Positions 22,686 to 30,620 of a stretch of DNA of 64,000 nucleotides are shown one piece after another. The notes under the pieces are model-generated. The model did not search any database, had not been told where the DNA came from, and was given only the letters and a program-made list of their open reading frames with translations. A program made the translations under genes and the position numbers. The first letter of the stretch is position 1. Each line of letters opens with the position of its first letter. The stretch is from Ramlibacter sp. (GTDB taxonomy: Bacteria; Pseudomonadota; Gammaproteobacteria; Burkholderiales; Burkholderiaceae_C), in the NCBI GenBank assembly GCA_019635415.1, contig JAHBZN010000002.1:1178001-1242000 (forward strand), written 5' to 3'.

Positions 22686-22702
22686 CACAGGATAATCCTG
22701 TG
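22686..22702 (+). promoter_or_regulatory. 17-bp perfect palindrome abutting the rlmB start
   Basis: CACAGGATAATCCTGTG (8-bp arms, 1-base centre) ends at the base before the rlmB ATG. It contains GATAAT, a good -10 match, and could be an operator, or a hairpin in the mRNA that covers the ribosome-binding region. Confidence 0.55.
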
Positions 22703-23449
22703 ATGTCTTCCCCTAAAGTACTGTTCGGATTCCACGCTGTGGGGGTCCGGCTCAAGACCGCCCCCGCTTCCATCATCGAGATATACGCCGACCCGTCCCG
22801 AAAGGATGCACGGATGCGCCAATTTCTGGAACGCGTGGGCGAGGCCGGGGTCCGCCTGATCGAGGCGGACGGCCTGAGGCTCGCCAAACTGGCGGGAAGC
22901 CATGGCCACCAGGGGGTGGCGGCGCGGGTGGAAGCGCTGCCGCAGGCCCGTTCGCTGGACGACCTGCTGGACGGCCTCGAGGGGCCGCCGCTCCTGCTCG
23001 TGCTCGATGGCGTGACCGATCCGCACAATCTTGGTGCCTGCTTGCGGGTGGCTGACGGCGCCGGGGCGCATGCCGTGATCGCCCCCAAGGACCACGCGGC
23101 CGGCATCAATGCCACCGTGGCCAAGGTGGCCAGCGGCGCGGCCGAGACCGTGCCGTATTTCATGGTGACCAACCTGGCGCGCACCTTGGGCGAGCTGAAG
23201 GAACGCAACATCTGGTGCATCGGCACCAGCGATGACGCGCCGCGGACGCTCTACCAGATGGACTTGAAGGCGCCGGTGGCACTGGTGCTGGGGGCCGAGG
23301 GCGCCGGCATGCGCCAGCTCACACGCAAGACCTGCGACGAGCTGGCCAGCATCCCCATGCGCGGCGCGGTGGAGAGTCTGAATGTGTCGGTGGCCAGCGG
23401 CGTCTGCCTCTACGAAGCGCTGCGCCAGCGGTCGGGTCTGCCCGTGTGA
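22703..23449 (+). CDS. rlmB: 23S rRNA (guanosine-2'-O-)-methyltransferase RlmB
   Basis: 248-residue SpoU-family methyltransferase modifying G2251 of 23S rRNA. The N-terminal substrate-binding domain is followed by the trefoil-knot SAM-binding domain with [30 protein letters not shown] and [16 protein letters not shown], all intact. ATG at 22703 directly follows a palindrome; the much longer frame from 22079 is antisense to the HAMP receptor gene. Its stop overlaps the sirtuin GTG start. Confidence 0.95.
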   Translation: MSSPKVLFGFHAVGVRLKTAPASIIEIYADPSRKDARMRQFLERVGEAGVRLIEADGLRLAKLAGSHGHQGVAARVEALPQARSLDDLLDGLEGPPLLLVLDGVTDPHNLGACLRVADGAGAHAVIAPKDHAAGINATVAKVASGAAETVPYFMVTNLARTLGELKERNIWCIGTSDDAPRTLYQMDLKAPVALVLGAEGAGMRQLTRKTCDELASIPMRGAVESLNVSVASGVCLYEALRQRSGLPV

Positions 23450-24189
23450 CCGTGGCCCAGGACCTCGCCGCCGTGCGCGAGCGGGTCGCGGCGGCAAGGC
23501 ATCTGGCGGTGCTGACCGGGGCGGGCGTCAGTGCGGAGTCGGGCGTGCCTACGTTTAGGGATGCCCAGACCGGCCTGTGGGCGCGTTTCCGTCCCGAGGA
23601 ACTGGCCACGGAGGCGGCCTTCCGCGCCCACCCTCAGCGGGTGTGGGACTGGTACGCGTTCCGCCGTGAGCGGGTGGCCGAGGCGCAGCCCAATGCCGGG
23701 CATCTCGCTCTGGCGGGGTTTGCCCGGCGGCACCCGGACCGGCTCACGCTGATCACCCAGAACGTGGACGGGCTCCACCAGCGCGCCGGCAGCACCGGGG
23801 TCCTGGCCCTGCACGGTCAGCTGTTCGAGAATGCCTGGCTTGACGCCCCCCAGCCCTGCTGCGACCTGGAACGGGAACGGGTGGGCTCCCCTTCAGCGTG
23901 CGCGGGCTGTGGCAACCTGCGCCGCCCCGCCGTGGTCTGGTTCGGCGAGGCGCTGCCCCTCAAGACCCTGGCGGCGGCCCAGCAGGCCGCGCGTGCGTGC
24001 GATGTGCTGCTGGTGGTTGGCACCTCTGGCCAGGTGTATCCCGCCGCGGGCCTGGCGCAGACGGCGCAGGATGCGGGGGCGCACGTGGTGGTGGTCAACA
24101 CCGCCCCCACGGCACTGGACGCCGTGGCCGATGTGGTGCTGCGCGGATCCGCCGCCCTGATCCTGCCCGAATTGCTATCATTTAAATAG
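23446..24189 (+). CDS. cobB: NAD-dependent deacylase, class III-like sirtuin
   Basis: 247-residue sirtuin. [14 protein letters not shown] and [13 protein letters not shown] (NAD binding) and LHG (catalytic His) are present. Tyr70 and Arg73 in WDWYAFRRE match the Y-x-x-R signature of class III enzymes that remove succinyl/malonyl groups, so desuccinylase activity is possible. The zinc site has a clear CAGC pair, but the first pair is an unusual adjacent CC. GTG start overlaps the rlmB stop (GTGA). The last codons and the stop lie in repeat copy C. Confidence 0.9.
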   Translation: MTVAQDLAAVRERVAAARHLAVLTGAGVSAESGVPTFRDAQTGLWARFRPEELATEAAFRAHPQRVWDWYAFRRERVAEAQPNAGHLALAGFARRHPDRLTLITQNVDGLHQRAGSTGVLALHGQLFENAWLDAPQPCCDLERERVGSPSACAGCGNLRRPAVVWFGEALPLKTLAAAQQAARACDVLLVVGTSGQVYPAAGLAQTAQDAGAHVVVVNTAPTALDAVADVVLRGSAALILPELLSFK

Positions 24190-24222
24190 CTGAAAGTGGG
24201 CGCCCTATAAGGGCTTCAGGCC
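24172..24222 (+). repeat. Dispersed hairpin repeat, copy C (sirtuin 3' end)
   Basis: Forward copy: TTGCTATCATTTAAATAGC hairpin arm, then TGAAAGTG and AAGGGCTTCAGGCC. The first arm encodes the last residues and the TAG stop of the sirtuin gene. Confidence 0.85.
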
Positions 24223-24251
24223 TGTGGGGGCGTTCAATGGCCAGGCGGATG

Positions 24252-24824
24252 TCAGATCCAGCCCATCGCCCCCAGCAAGGCCCCCGCGCCCAGCAGCCAC
24301 AGCAGATGCAGCCGCGTGCGCCAGACGATCACGGCGGTGATCACGGCCACCAGCCAGATGGGCCAGCGGCTCAGCGCGTAGTTGCCGCCGGTGGCCAGCA
24401 GCCAGCCGGTGGCGATCAGCAGCGCGACCACGATCGGCGCCATGCCCTGCTTGAACGCGCGGACGGCACGCAACTCGCGGTTGCGGTGGCCCCAGCGCGC
24501 CGCCAGATAGGTCAGCGTGGTGCTGGGCAGCATGATCCCGAGCATGGTCAGCGCCATGCCGGCCGCCGCGGTGGGCAGGCCCCCTGCATTGAGCCCCACG
24601 TTCCAGCCCATCAGCGCCACGAACAGCACGTTGGGTCCCGGCGCGGCCTGGGCAATGGCGATTGACGCGTTGAACTGCGGGATCGTGAGCCAGTGCGTCT
24701 CCTCCACGAGGTAGCGGTGCATGTCGGGCGCCACGGTGATGGCGCCGCCCACGGCCAGCAGCGAAAGCGACGCGAAGTGCAGCAGCAGGTTCAGCCAGTC
24801 GGTGGCGGTCAGGGCCAGGCTCAT
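24252..24824 (-). CDS. Chromate transporter, half-size ChrA-like subunit (downstream)
   Basis: 190-residue CHR-family membrane protein with the N-terminal LLLHFASLSLLAVGG block, IAQAAPGPN motif and about five hydrophobic segments. CHR proteins occur as full-length fusions or as pairs of half-size genes; this is the second half of such a pair. Start at 24824 overlaps the stop of the upstream half (ATGA). Family members export chromate, but many half-size pairs have no demonstrated substrate. Confidence 0.82.
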   Translation of the reverse strand: MSLALTATDWLNLLLHFASLSLLAVGGAITVAPDMHRYLVEETHWLTIPQFNASIAIAQAAPGPNVLFVALMGWNVGLNAGGLPTAAAGMALTMLGIMLPSTTLTYLAARWGHRNRELRAVRAFKQGMAPIVVALLIATGWLLATGGNYALSRWPIWLVAVITAVIVWRTRLHLLWLLGAGALLGAMGWI

Positions 24825-25429
24825 GGGGCCAGCCTCCGCCAGGCCAGCGCGCAGGCCACGCTGCCCAGCGCCAGCAGCACCCAGGCCAGCGGCAGCCGCA
24901 GCAGCGCCACGCCCGTGAAGCACAGCAAGGCCAGCACGATGCAGGTGCGCAGGCCCAGGGGGTTGGTGCGCAGCGCGCTGACCAGCTTCAGGCCGGTGGC
25001 CGTGATCAGTCCGGCCGCCACGGCCCCCATGCCGCGCAGCGCCCCGGCCACCTGCGCGCTGCCGGCAAAGTGCGCATAGACCAGCGCCAGCCCCAGGACG
25101 ATTACCAGCGGCGCGGCCAGCATGCCAGTCAGGGCCACCAGCGCGCCGCGCAGGCCGAAGTAGCGGTCGCCAATCATCATCGACAGGTTGATCACGTTGG
25201 GGCCGGGAAGGATCTGGGCCACGGCCCAGTCCTCCACGAATTCCTCACGCGTCATCCAGCGCTTTTTCTCGACCAGCTCGCGCTGCACCACGGCCAGCAC
25301 CCCGCCAAAGCCCTGCAGGGCCAGCCAGGTGAAGGACCAGAACAGGTCGGTGAGGGAGTGGGGCTGGGGCCGCGCTGGGGCGCCGGCGGCGGGGCGGGGG
25401 GCTGGCGGTCCAGCAGGCGAGAGGCTCAT
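24821..25429 (-). CDS. Chromate transporter, half-size ChrA-like subunit (upstream)
   Basis: 202-residue CHR-family half with LFWSFTWLALQGFGGV, REEFVEDWAVAQILPGPNVINL and several hydrophobic helices; the first ~25 residues are Pro/Ala-rich and presumably cytosolic. Paired with the downstream half by a 4-base overlap. The conserved PGPN motif appears in both halves, consistent with an inverted-repeat fold built from two subunits. Confidence 0.82.
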   Translation of the reverse strand: MSLSPAGPPAPRPAAGAPARPQPHSLTDLFWSFTWLALQGFGGVLAVVQRELVEKKRWMTREEFVEDWAVAQILPGPNVINLSMMIGDRYFGLRGALVALTGMLAAPLVIVLGLALVYAHFAGSAQVAGALRGMGAVAAGLITATGLKLVSALRTNPLGLRTCIVLALLCFTGVALLRLPLAWVLLALGSVACALAWRRLAP

Positions 25430-25478
25430 GGCGATGGGATTATCCCGTGGCCGCAGCGCCCGCGCAGGCCGGGGCACC

Positions 25479-26333
25479 TTACCCGACCAGCGGCAGGCAG
25501 ATGTCGGTCAGCAGGTCGGCCGGCGCGGTGTGGCGCGGGTTGTTCAGGTACTCCTCGAACACGGGCAGGTGGGCGGCCTCATGGCCCGACCGCACCAGCC
25601 AGTGGCCGTACAGCCACTGGTAGGCCGCGCGCATGGTCGCATACGGTCCGCGGTGGCGCAGCACGGCGCAGAGGCTTCCGCCCAGCTCGAACGTCTGCAG
25701 CGGCGCCAGCGCCTCGCTGCCCGCGGGCAGCGACAGGCCGGCGCGCGAACAGAGCTGGGATTCCGGCACCGCGAACGGGTCGTCGTCGTACACGGCCATC
25801 CAGCGCGTGTCGTCACGCATCAGCCCCTGTGCCGCCATGCGCGCGAAGGCCGTCTCGAACGCCCGGCCCACCAGCATGTACGAGCCGCGGTGCGGCAGCC
25901 CGGCCAGCCGCACCGGGGGAATCACGCGCAGGGTCACCTCGTAACCCGCGGCTTGCGGGCGGGCCTCGGGCGCCTGGAACACCGCGTGGCCACCGTGCTG
26001 CCGGTATTGCGTCGGGCTCACGCCGTAGGCCGCGCGGAAGGCCCGGGTGAATGACTGCACGTTGGGGTAGCCACAGCGGCGCGCCAGCTCGCTCACCGGT
26101 TGGGTCGTGTTGGCCAGGTAGCCCGAGGCCCGGTGCAAACGCAGCCGCCGCACCGTGGCGGCAATGGTCTCGCCGTGCAGGGCGTGGTAGACGCGGTGCC
26201 AGTGGTGGGGCGAGAGATGGGCCACCTCGGCCAGGCGGTGCAGGTCGAGCTCGCCCTCGAGGTGGTCGTGGATGTACGCCGTCACGCGGGCCAGCCGCTC
26301 CTGGTAGTCCAGCCAGTCGTGTGCGCGGTTCAT
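25479..26333 (-). CDS. AraC-family regulator with GyrI-like C-terminal domain
   Basis: 284-residue regulator: AraC/XylS double HTH at the N-terminus (about residues 10-110, CGYPNVQSFTRAFRAAYGVSP) and a GyrI-like small-molecule-binding domain from about 130 to the end (VRLAGLPHRGSYMLVGRAF). This Rob-like architecture senses hydrophobic compounds. It lies 9 bases downstream of a stand-alone GyrI-like gene and may be cotranscribed with it. Confidence 0.88.
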   Translation of the reverse strand: MNRAHDWLDYQERLARVTAYIHDHLEGELDLHRLAEVAHLSPHHWHRVYHALHGETIAATVRRLRLHRASGYLANTTQPVSELARRCGYPNVQSFTRAFRAAYGVSPTQYRQHGGHAVFQAPEARPQAAGYEVTLRVIPPVRLAGLPHRGSYMLVGRAFETAFARMAAQGLMRDDTRWMAVYDDDPFAVPESQLCSRAGLSLPAGSEALAPLQTFELGGSLCAVLRHRGPYATMRAAYQWLYGHWLVRSGHEAAHLPVFEEYLNNPRHTAPADLLTDICLPLVG

Positions 26334-26342
26334 GTGGGCCGA

Positions 26343-26807
26343 TTATTCCGCAGCGCCATCACGCTCGATGCCCACGAGGATCTCGATGCGGCCCTCGGGG
26401 CCGTACCGCTCGTATTCGGCCACGAAGGTCTTGCGCAGGTCGTGGCGTTGCCAGATGGCCTGCCACTGCTCGCCCACGAGGTCGGGCCGACCGGGGGGCA
26501 CCGGGAACACGGCCCGGCGTGACGCCGGAACCACCACGCGCACCATGCCGTCGGGCACGGGCGCACTCGCCGGGACGGCCGCGCCGATGACCAGCGAGTA
26601 CAGGCCCTGGTTGTTGCGTCCCGCGTTCTCGAAATGCGTGTAGACCGCATACACGTCCTGCGAAAGCCGGTCGGGCACGCGCTGCACCACGCCGTCCTGG
26701 CCAAAACGCTGCCAGTGCGGCGGGATGGTCTGGAAGGCCTCGGCGTTGTGGGTGCGAAGTTCGATGCCCACCACGTGAAGGGCCCGGTCCTGTTCGATGA
26801 TCTGCAT
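26343..26807 (-). CDS. GyrI-like effector-binding domain protein
   Basis: 154-residue stand-alone domain related to the AraC effector-binding/GyrI superfamily (HVVGIELRTHNAEAFQTIPPHWQRF; C-terminal YERYGPEGRIEILVGIE). Such proteins bind small molecules or hydrolyse lactones/esters; the role here is unknown. Located directly upstream of an AraC regulator carrying a related domain, so both may sense the same ligand (inference). Its ribosome-binding site lies in a small hairpin. Confidence 0.8.
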   Translation of the reverse strand: MQIIEQDRALHVVGIELRTHNAEAFQTIPPHWQRFGQDGVVQRVPDRLSQDVYAVYTHFENAGRNNQGLYSLVIGAAVPASAPVPDGMVRVVVPASRRAVFPVPPGRPDLVGEQWQAIWQRHDLRKTFVAEYERYGPEGRIEILVGIERDGAAE

Positions 26808-26813
26808 GGGAAA

Positions 26814-26833
26814 GCTCCTGAAGAAAGAGGAGC
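26814..26833 (-). promoter_or_regulatory. Hairpin covering the GyrI-like gene ribosome-binding site
   Basis: GCTCCT (26814-26819) and AGGAGC (26828-26833) pair across an 8-base loop. On the minus strand the arm nearer the ATG is AGGAGC, the Shine-Dalgarno sequence, so folding would hide it. Confidence 0.4.
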
Positions 26834-26840
26834 CTTCAAT

Positions 26841-27797
26841 CTAGCGGCGCGCGGCGGACATTTCTTGCGCAGTTGCCGGCCGCGTGGCCAGCCACAGGCC
26901 CGCCGCGATCAGCCCCAGGGCGCCCAGGGACGCGGCCTGCAGCGGCTCGCCCAGCCAGGCCCAGCCCAGCACCGCGGCCGTCACCGGGTTGAGTGCGAGG
27001 AACACCGTCACCCGCGTCGGGGACTCATGCTTGAGCGCGTACAGCCAGAGGAAATAGCCCACCCCGCTGGACAGGCCGATGAAGCCCGTGACGACCCAGG
27101 CCTGGGTGCTCAGGTGGGCCACGCGCTGCGTCCAGTGCTCGGCCATCGCCAGGACCGCCAGCACCCCCACCGAGGCCAGCATGGCAAACGCCGACACCGG
27201 CACCGTGGGGTAGCGCCGCAGGTACGGGCGGTACAGCACGCTGCACAGCGCACCGGTGGTTGCCGCGGCCAGCACGGCCAGCTCTCCCCACCACCCGCCG
27301 GAGGAAAGCCCGCCCAGCGCGGGGCGGGCCGCGAGCTTGGGCGCCAGCGACAGCGCCACGCCGGCCACCGACAGCAGCACCCCGACCAGCAGCCGGCGGC
27401 TGGCCTGCTCGCGCCCCAGCGCCGCCGACAGCGCCAGGGTGAGCAGCGGGAACAGGCTGAAAATCAGCGCGGCCTGGGCGGCCCCCAGGTGCTGAAGCCC
27501 GTAGTTGAGCAGCGCGATCAGCAGCCCGAACTGGCTGGCGCCCAGCGCGGCCATGGCCAGCAGGTCCTTTTTTGCTATATTTTTAATAGCTGAAAGTGAC
27601 CGTCCCTCAAGGGCTACAGCCCGAAATGACCACAAAGCCGCGGGCAGCAGGCACAGCAGACCGATGGCGTAGCGCAACAGGGCCAGTGTGAGTGGCGGCA
27701 CCTCGGCCACGACCAGGCGCGACGCCGCAATCGCGGCACCCACCTGCACGCCGGTCGCGGCGGCCGCCCACAGGGGGAGGGCGTTTCGCGCTGTCAG
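26841..27797 (-). CDS. EamA/DMT-family transporter with a repeat-derived loop
   Basis: About 318-residue ten-helix drug/metabolite transporter with two EamA halves. No ATG, GTG or TTG is placed well; the best start is CTG at 27797, overlapping the stop of the MarR-GNAT gene as CTGA. The upstream frame lies antisense-free but inside that gene and has no transporter-like sequence. Repeat copy D is inserted in frame and encodes about residues 56-76, between TM2 and TM3, without a stop codon. Substrate unknown. Confidence 0.8.
   Translation of the reverse strand: MTARNALPLWAAAATGVQVGAAIAASRLVVAEVPPLTLALLRYAIGLLCLLPAALWSFRAVALEGRSLSAIKNIAKKDLLAMAALGASQFGLLIALLNYGLQHLGAAQAALIFSLFPLLTLALSAALGREQASRRLLVGVLLSVAGVALSLAPKLAARPALGGLSSGGWWGELAVLAAATTGALCSVLYRPYLRRYPTVPVSAFAMLASVGVLAVLAMAEHWTQRVAHLSTQAWVVTGFIGLSSGVGYFLWLYALKHESPTRVTVFLALNPVTAAVLGWAWLGEPLQAASLGALGLIAAGLWLATRPATAQEMSAARR
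27571..27630 (+). repeat. Dispersed hairpin repeat, copy D (inside EamA gene)
   Basis: The most complete copy: TTTGCTATATTTTTAATAGC, TGAAAGTGACCGTCC, CTCAAGGGCTACAGCCC. It lies wholly inside the minus-strand EamA frame and is translated as a loop. Confidence 0.9.
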
Positions 27798-28747
27798 AGC
27801 GCCATCTCCCAGGTTTCGCCCACGAGGTCCTGCCCGTAGCCGTGGTAGGGCTCGCTGTGGGTCAGCACGAAGCCCCGCCGCGCATAGATGTCGCGTGCCG
27901 CCGTGAGATTGCTGTTGGTCCAGAGCACCATCTTCCGGTAGCCCCGGGCACGGGCGAAGGCGATGCATTCATCGGTCAGGCGCGCGCCCAGGCCCAGGCC
28001 GCGGGCCTGGGCCGTGAGAATGAGCAGGCGCAACTGCGCCACCGTCTTGCTCTTGCGCACCACGAACACCGAGCCCACGCGCTCGCCATTGATCTCGGCG
28101 ATCCAGCCGCGCTCCCATTCGGGCTGGAAGCGCTTGATCATGCCGGCCGCGATGCCGGCCACCAGGCCTTCGAATTCGCGGTTCCAGCCGTATTCGCGCG
28201 CGTAGATCTCGCCGTGCTGCTGCACGACCCAGCCGAAATCGCCGGGTTGCAGGTCGCGCAGTACCGCGGCGCGCAGCGGCGCCGGCGCGGCGGAAGGCGC
28301 CATCAGTTGCTGCACGGTGGCCATGGCGCCCAGCAGCGCCTGCTGCTGGTCCGGCGCCAGCGGCGCCAGCATCTGGGCGGCCTCGTCGCGCGACTGCTGC
28401 TGCAGCGGAGCGAACGCGGCGTGGCCGGCGTCGGTGAGCCGCAGCAGGCTCTGCCGCGCATCGGCGGGCGAGGGCACGCGCGCCAGCCAGCCGCGCGACC
28501 CGAAGCGGCCCAGGATGCGGCTCAGGTAGCCCGCGTCCAGGGCCAGGTCGCGCGCCAGCTCGGTGGCGGTGGGCTGGTCGCGGTGCGCCAGCTCGTACAG
28601 CACCCGCACCTCGGTCAGTGAGAACTGACTGCCCAGGTAGGGGTCCAGCACGCCGATGCGCTGGGTGTAGAAGCGGTTGAAGCTGCGCACGGCCTTCACG
28701 TGGGCCGGCGCGACGGAGGGGACAGGAGAAGCGGTCATTGATGACAT
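27794..28747 (-). CDS. MarR-type regulator fused to GNAT acetyltransferase
   Basis: About 317 residues. N-terminal winged-helix MarR domain (about 15-150: TATELARDLALDAGYLSRILGRF, DARQ wing) fused to a GNAT domain (about 160-317: LRLLILTAQARGLGLGARLTDECIAFARARGY, acetyl-CoA loop). ATG at 28747 preferred; a TTG at 28753 is possible. The fused type is widespread in bacteria but few have known substrates. The upstream region carries direct and inverted repeats suited to autoregulation. The EamA gene overlaps its end, so the regulator may control the exporter. Confidence 0.9.
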   Translation of the reverse strand: MSSMTASPVPSVAPAHVKAVRSFNRFYTQRIGVLDPYLGSQFSLTEVRVLYELAHRDQPTATELARDLALDAGYLSRILGRFGSRGWLARVPSPADARQSLLRLTDAGHAAFAPLQQQSRDEAAQMLAPLAPDQQQALLGAMATVQQLMAPSAAPAPLRAAVLRDLQPGDFGWVVQQHGEIYAREYGWNREFEGLVAGIAAGMIKRFQPEWERGWIAEINGERVGSVFVVRKSKTVAQLRLLILTAQARGLGLGARLTDECIAFARARGYRKMVLWTNSNLTAARDIYARRGFVLTHSEPYHGYGQDLVGETWEMAL

Positions 28748-28782
28748 CGTCAATTAAATAGTTGCCGATGTCAAGTAAATAG
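28742..28782 (-). promoter_or_regulatory. Probable operator of the MarR-GNAT gene
   Basis: A 13-base direct repeat with one mismatch, GTCAATTAAATAG (28749-28761) and GTCAAGTAAATAG (28770-28782), overlaps an 8-bp perfect inverted repeat TGACATCG (28742-28749) / CGATGTCA (28766-28773). It lies over and just upstream of the start codon. Confidence 0.6.
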
Positions 28783-28791
28783 CCGGCAGCG

Positions 28792-29670
28792 CTAGATCAC
28801 CCGGCGTGGCGCCGCCGTGGCGGCATCGCCGCTGTTGGGCGTCCCCGTGGGCTCGATCAGCAGCAGGTGCGCCTCCTGGGGCGCGCGCGGCCGGTGCGGC
28901 TGGCCCCGCGGCACCACATGCATCTGCCCCGGGCCGAGGGTGATGGTGCGCCCACCCGCGAGGTCGATGTGCAACTCACCCTGAAGCACCAGAAAGAAAT
29001 CGTCGGTATCCGGATGCGAATGCCAGTGGTAGTCGCCCTGCACCTTGACCACCATCACGTCGTGGCCGTTGTACTCGACCACCGTGCGCGGTTGCCAGTG
29101 CCCCTCGAAGGTGGCGAGCTTGGCCGCCAGGTCGACCGGGCGGGGGGCTTCGTCTGCCAGTGCCAGCTCCATGAACACGGCGTGGGCCGGGTAGCTCGCG
29201 GCGCTGTCGGCGTCCTGGTAGTGCTTCATGCTGTTGTCGTCGTACGGGGCGATATCCTGAAACCCGACGGAGCGGTACAGCGCGTGCGCGGCCTCGAGGA
29301 AACGCAGGCTCTCCAGCCGAACGCAGCGGCAGCCGGCGGCCCGGGCATCGGCCAGCAGCCGCTCGAGCAGCAGCCGGGCCCCGCCGCGCCGGCGCGCCGA
29401 CGGCCGCACGTACATGCGCTGAACCTCCGCCACCCCGGCGTCGAGCCGCTGCAGCCGGCCCACGCCAATGAACTCGCCAGCGTCGCGCACCAGGTAGAGG
29501 CCCTCGCCAGCCCCCAGGTCGCCGGCCAGCATGGCGGCCGTGTCAAAGCGCAGGCCCCCCTGCCGCGCGGCGGCATCGGCCACCCATTGGAGGTATTCGG
29601 TGATCAACTCGCGCGCCGCGGCATGTTGCGCAGCGTCGAGCACGGGAACGATATCGACGGGGGAAGGCAT
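28792..29670 (-). CDS. GNAT acetyltransferase-cupin fusion protein
   Basis: 292 residues. Residues about 1-165 are a GNAT domain (MYVRPSARRRGGARLLLERLL with the acetyl-CoA loop; YRSVGFQDIAPY). Residues about 180-285 are a small cupin with HWHSHPDTDDFF (metal-binding His/His/Asp-type motif) and GQMHVVPRGQPHRP. The two domains are usually separate genes; here they are joined in one frame. Divergent from an AraC regulator that also has an N-terminal cupin-like sensor. Substrate unknown. Confidence 0.87.
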   Translation of the reverse strand: MPSPVDIVPVLDAAQHAAARELITEYLQWVADAAARQGGLRFDTAAMLAGDLGAGEGLYLVRDAGEFIGVGRLQRLDAGVAEVQRMYVRPSARRRGGARLLLERLLADARAAGCRCVRLESLRFLEAAHALYRSVGFQDIAPYDDNSMKHYQDADSAASYPAHAVFMELALADEAPRPVDLAAKLATFEGHWQPRTVVEYNGHDVMVVKVQGDYHWHSHPDTDDFFLVLQGELHIDLAGGRTITLGPGQMHVVPRGQPHRPRAPQEAHLLLIEPTGTPNSGDAATAAPRRVI

Positions 29671-29741
29671 CTCGGGTTCTCCAGTTTCAGGAAGGCCCGA
29701 GCATGCTTGGCCTGCGGCGCGGCGTCTTGTACGATTGATTC

Positions 29742-30620
29742 ATGCCACAGCTCATGACCCGTCCCGGCAGGGACTGGGCGCGCTTTCAGCCGGGACCGCT
29801 CGCGGGCATGACCCTCATGCATGCGCATTTCACCGAGCATGCCTTTGAGCGCCACAGCCACGAAACCTATTCCGTGGGGGTCACCGTCTCGGGCGTCCAG
29901 ACTTTCCACTGCGGCGGCAGCCTGCATGCCAGCCTGCGCGGCGACGTGATCCTGTTCAATCCCGACGAAGCCCATGACGGGCAGCGTGGTTCACAGGACG
30001 GGTTTGGCTACGCCATGCTGTACGTCTCGCGCGACCTGCTGGACGCCTGCCGCGGGCACGAGGCCGGCCTGCGGCTGGCCGCGCACTTTGCCCGGCCTGT
30101 CGTTCGGGACCCCGCCATGGGCCGGGCCCTGATGAAGGCTGTTGACGCCGTGGCCCAGCCCGCCGAGTCGCTTCGGGCGCAGGAACTGGTGGGCGATGTG
30201 CTGACCCGCCTGCTGCAACGCCACGGCGAGCGGCGGCCCGATGGCACGGTGCGCGGTGCCGGCGCCGCGCGCATGGCGCGGGCGCGGGACTACCTCTGCA
30301 CCCACTATGCGCAGGATGTGACGGTCGATCATCTGGCCCAGGCCGTGGGGCTGTCCCGTGTCCACCTGACGCGGGCCTTCACGCAGCACCATGGCGTGCC
30401 TCCCCATGTCTACCTGAATGCGGTGCGCGTGCAGCGCGCGCGCGAGGCCATGCTGGCCGGACTGCCATTGGCCGAGGTGGCCGTGGCTTGCGGGTTCGCG
30501 GACCAGAGCCATTTCAGCCGGCGCTTCAAGGGCAGCCTGGGGCTCACGCCGGCGGCCTGGCTGCAGCAGATGCAACCCCGGCAGACCGGCGTGGCCCCGA
30601 AGGCCGGGACCGCGCCGTGA
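29742..30620 (+). CDS. AraC-family regulator with cupin sensor domain
   Basis: 292 residues. N-terminal AraC-binding cupin (HFTEHAFERHSHETYSVG, about 25-90) and C-terminal AraC double HTH (LAQAVGLSRVHLTRAFTQHHGVPPH and CGFADQSHFSRRFKG, about 180-280). Divergent from the GNAT-cupin gene with a 71-base spacer and overlapping the SMP-30 gene start by 4 bases, so it likely controls one or both. Confidence 0.9.
   Translation: MPQLMTRPGRDWARFQPGPLAGMTLMHAHFTEHAFERHSHETYSVGVTVSGVQTFHCGGSLHASLRGDVILFNPDEAHDGQRGSQDGFGYAMLYVSRDLLDACRGHEAGLRLAAHFARPVVRDPAMGRALMKAVDAVAQPAESLRAQELVGDVLTRLLQRHGERRPDGTVRGAGAARMARARDYLCTHYAQDVTVDHLAQAVGLSRVHLTRAFTQHHGVPPHVYLNAVRVQRAREAMLAGLPLAEVAVACGFADQSHFSRRFKGSLGLTPAAWLQQMQPRQTGVAPKAGTAP

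Noticed and set aside
24252..25429. Frameshifted single chrA gene
   Set aside because: The two halves overlap by ATGA, each begins with its own conserved N-terminal block, and half-size CHR pairs are a known arrangement.
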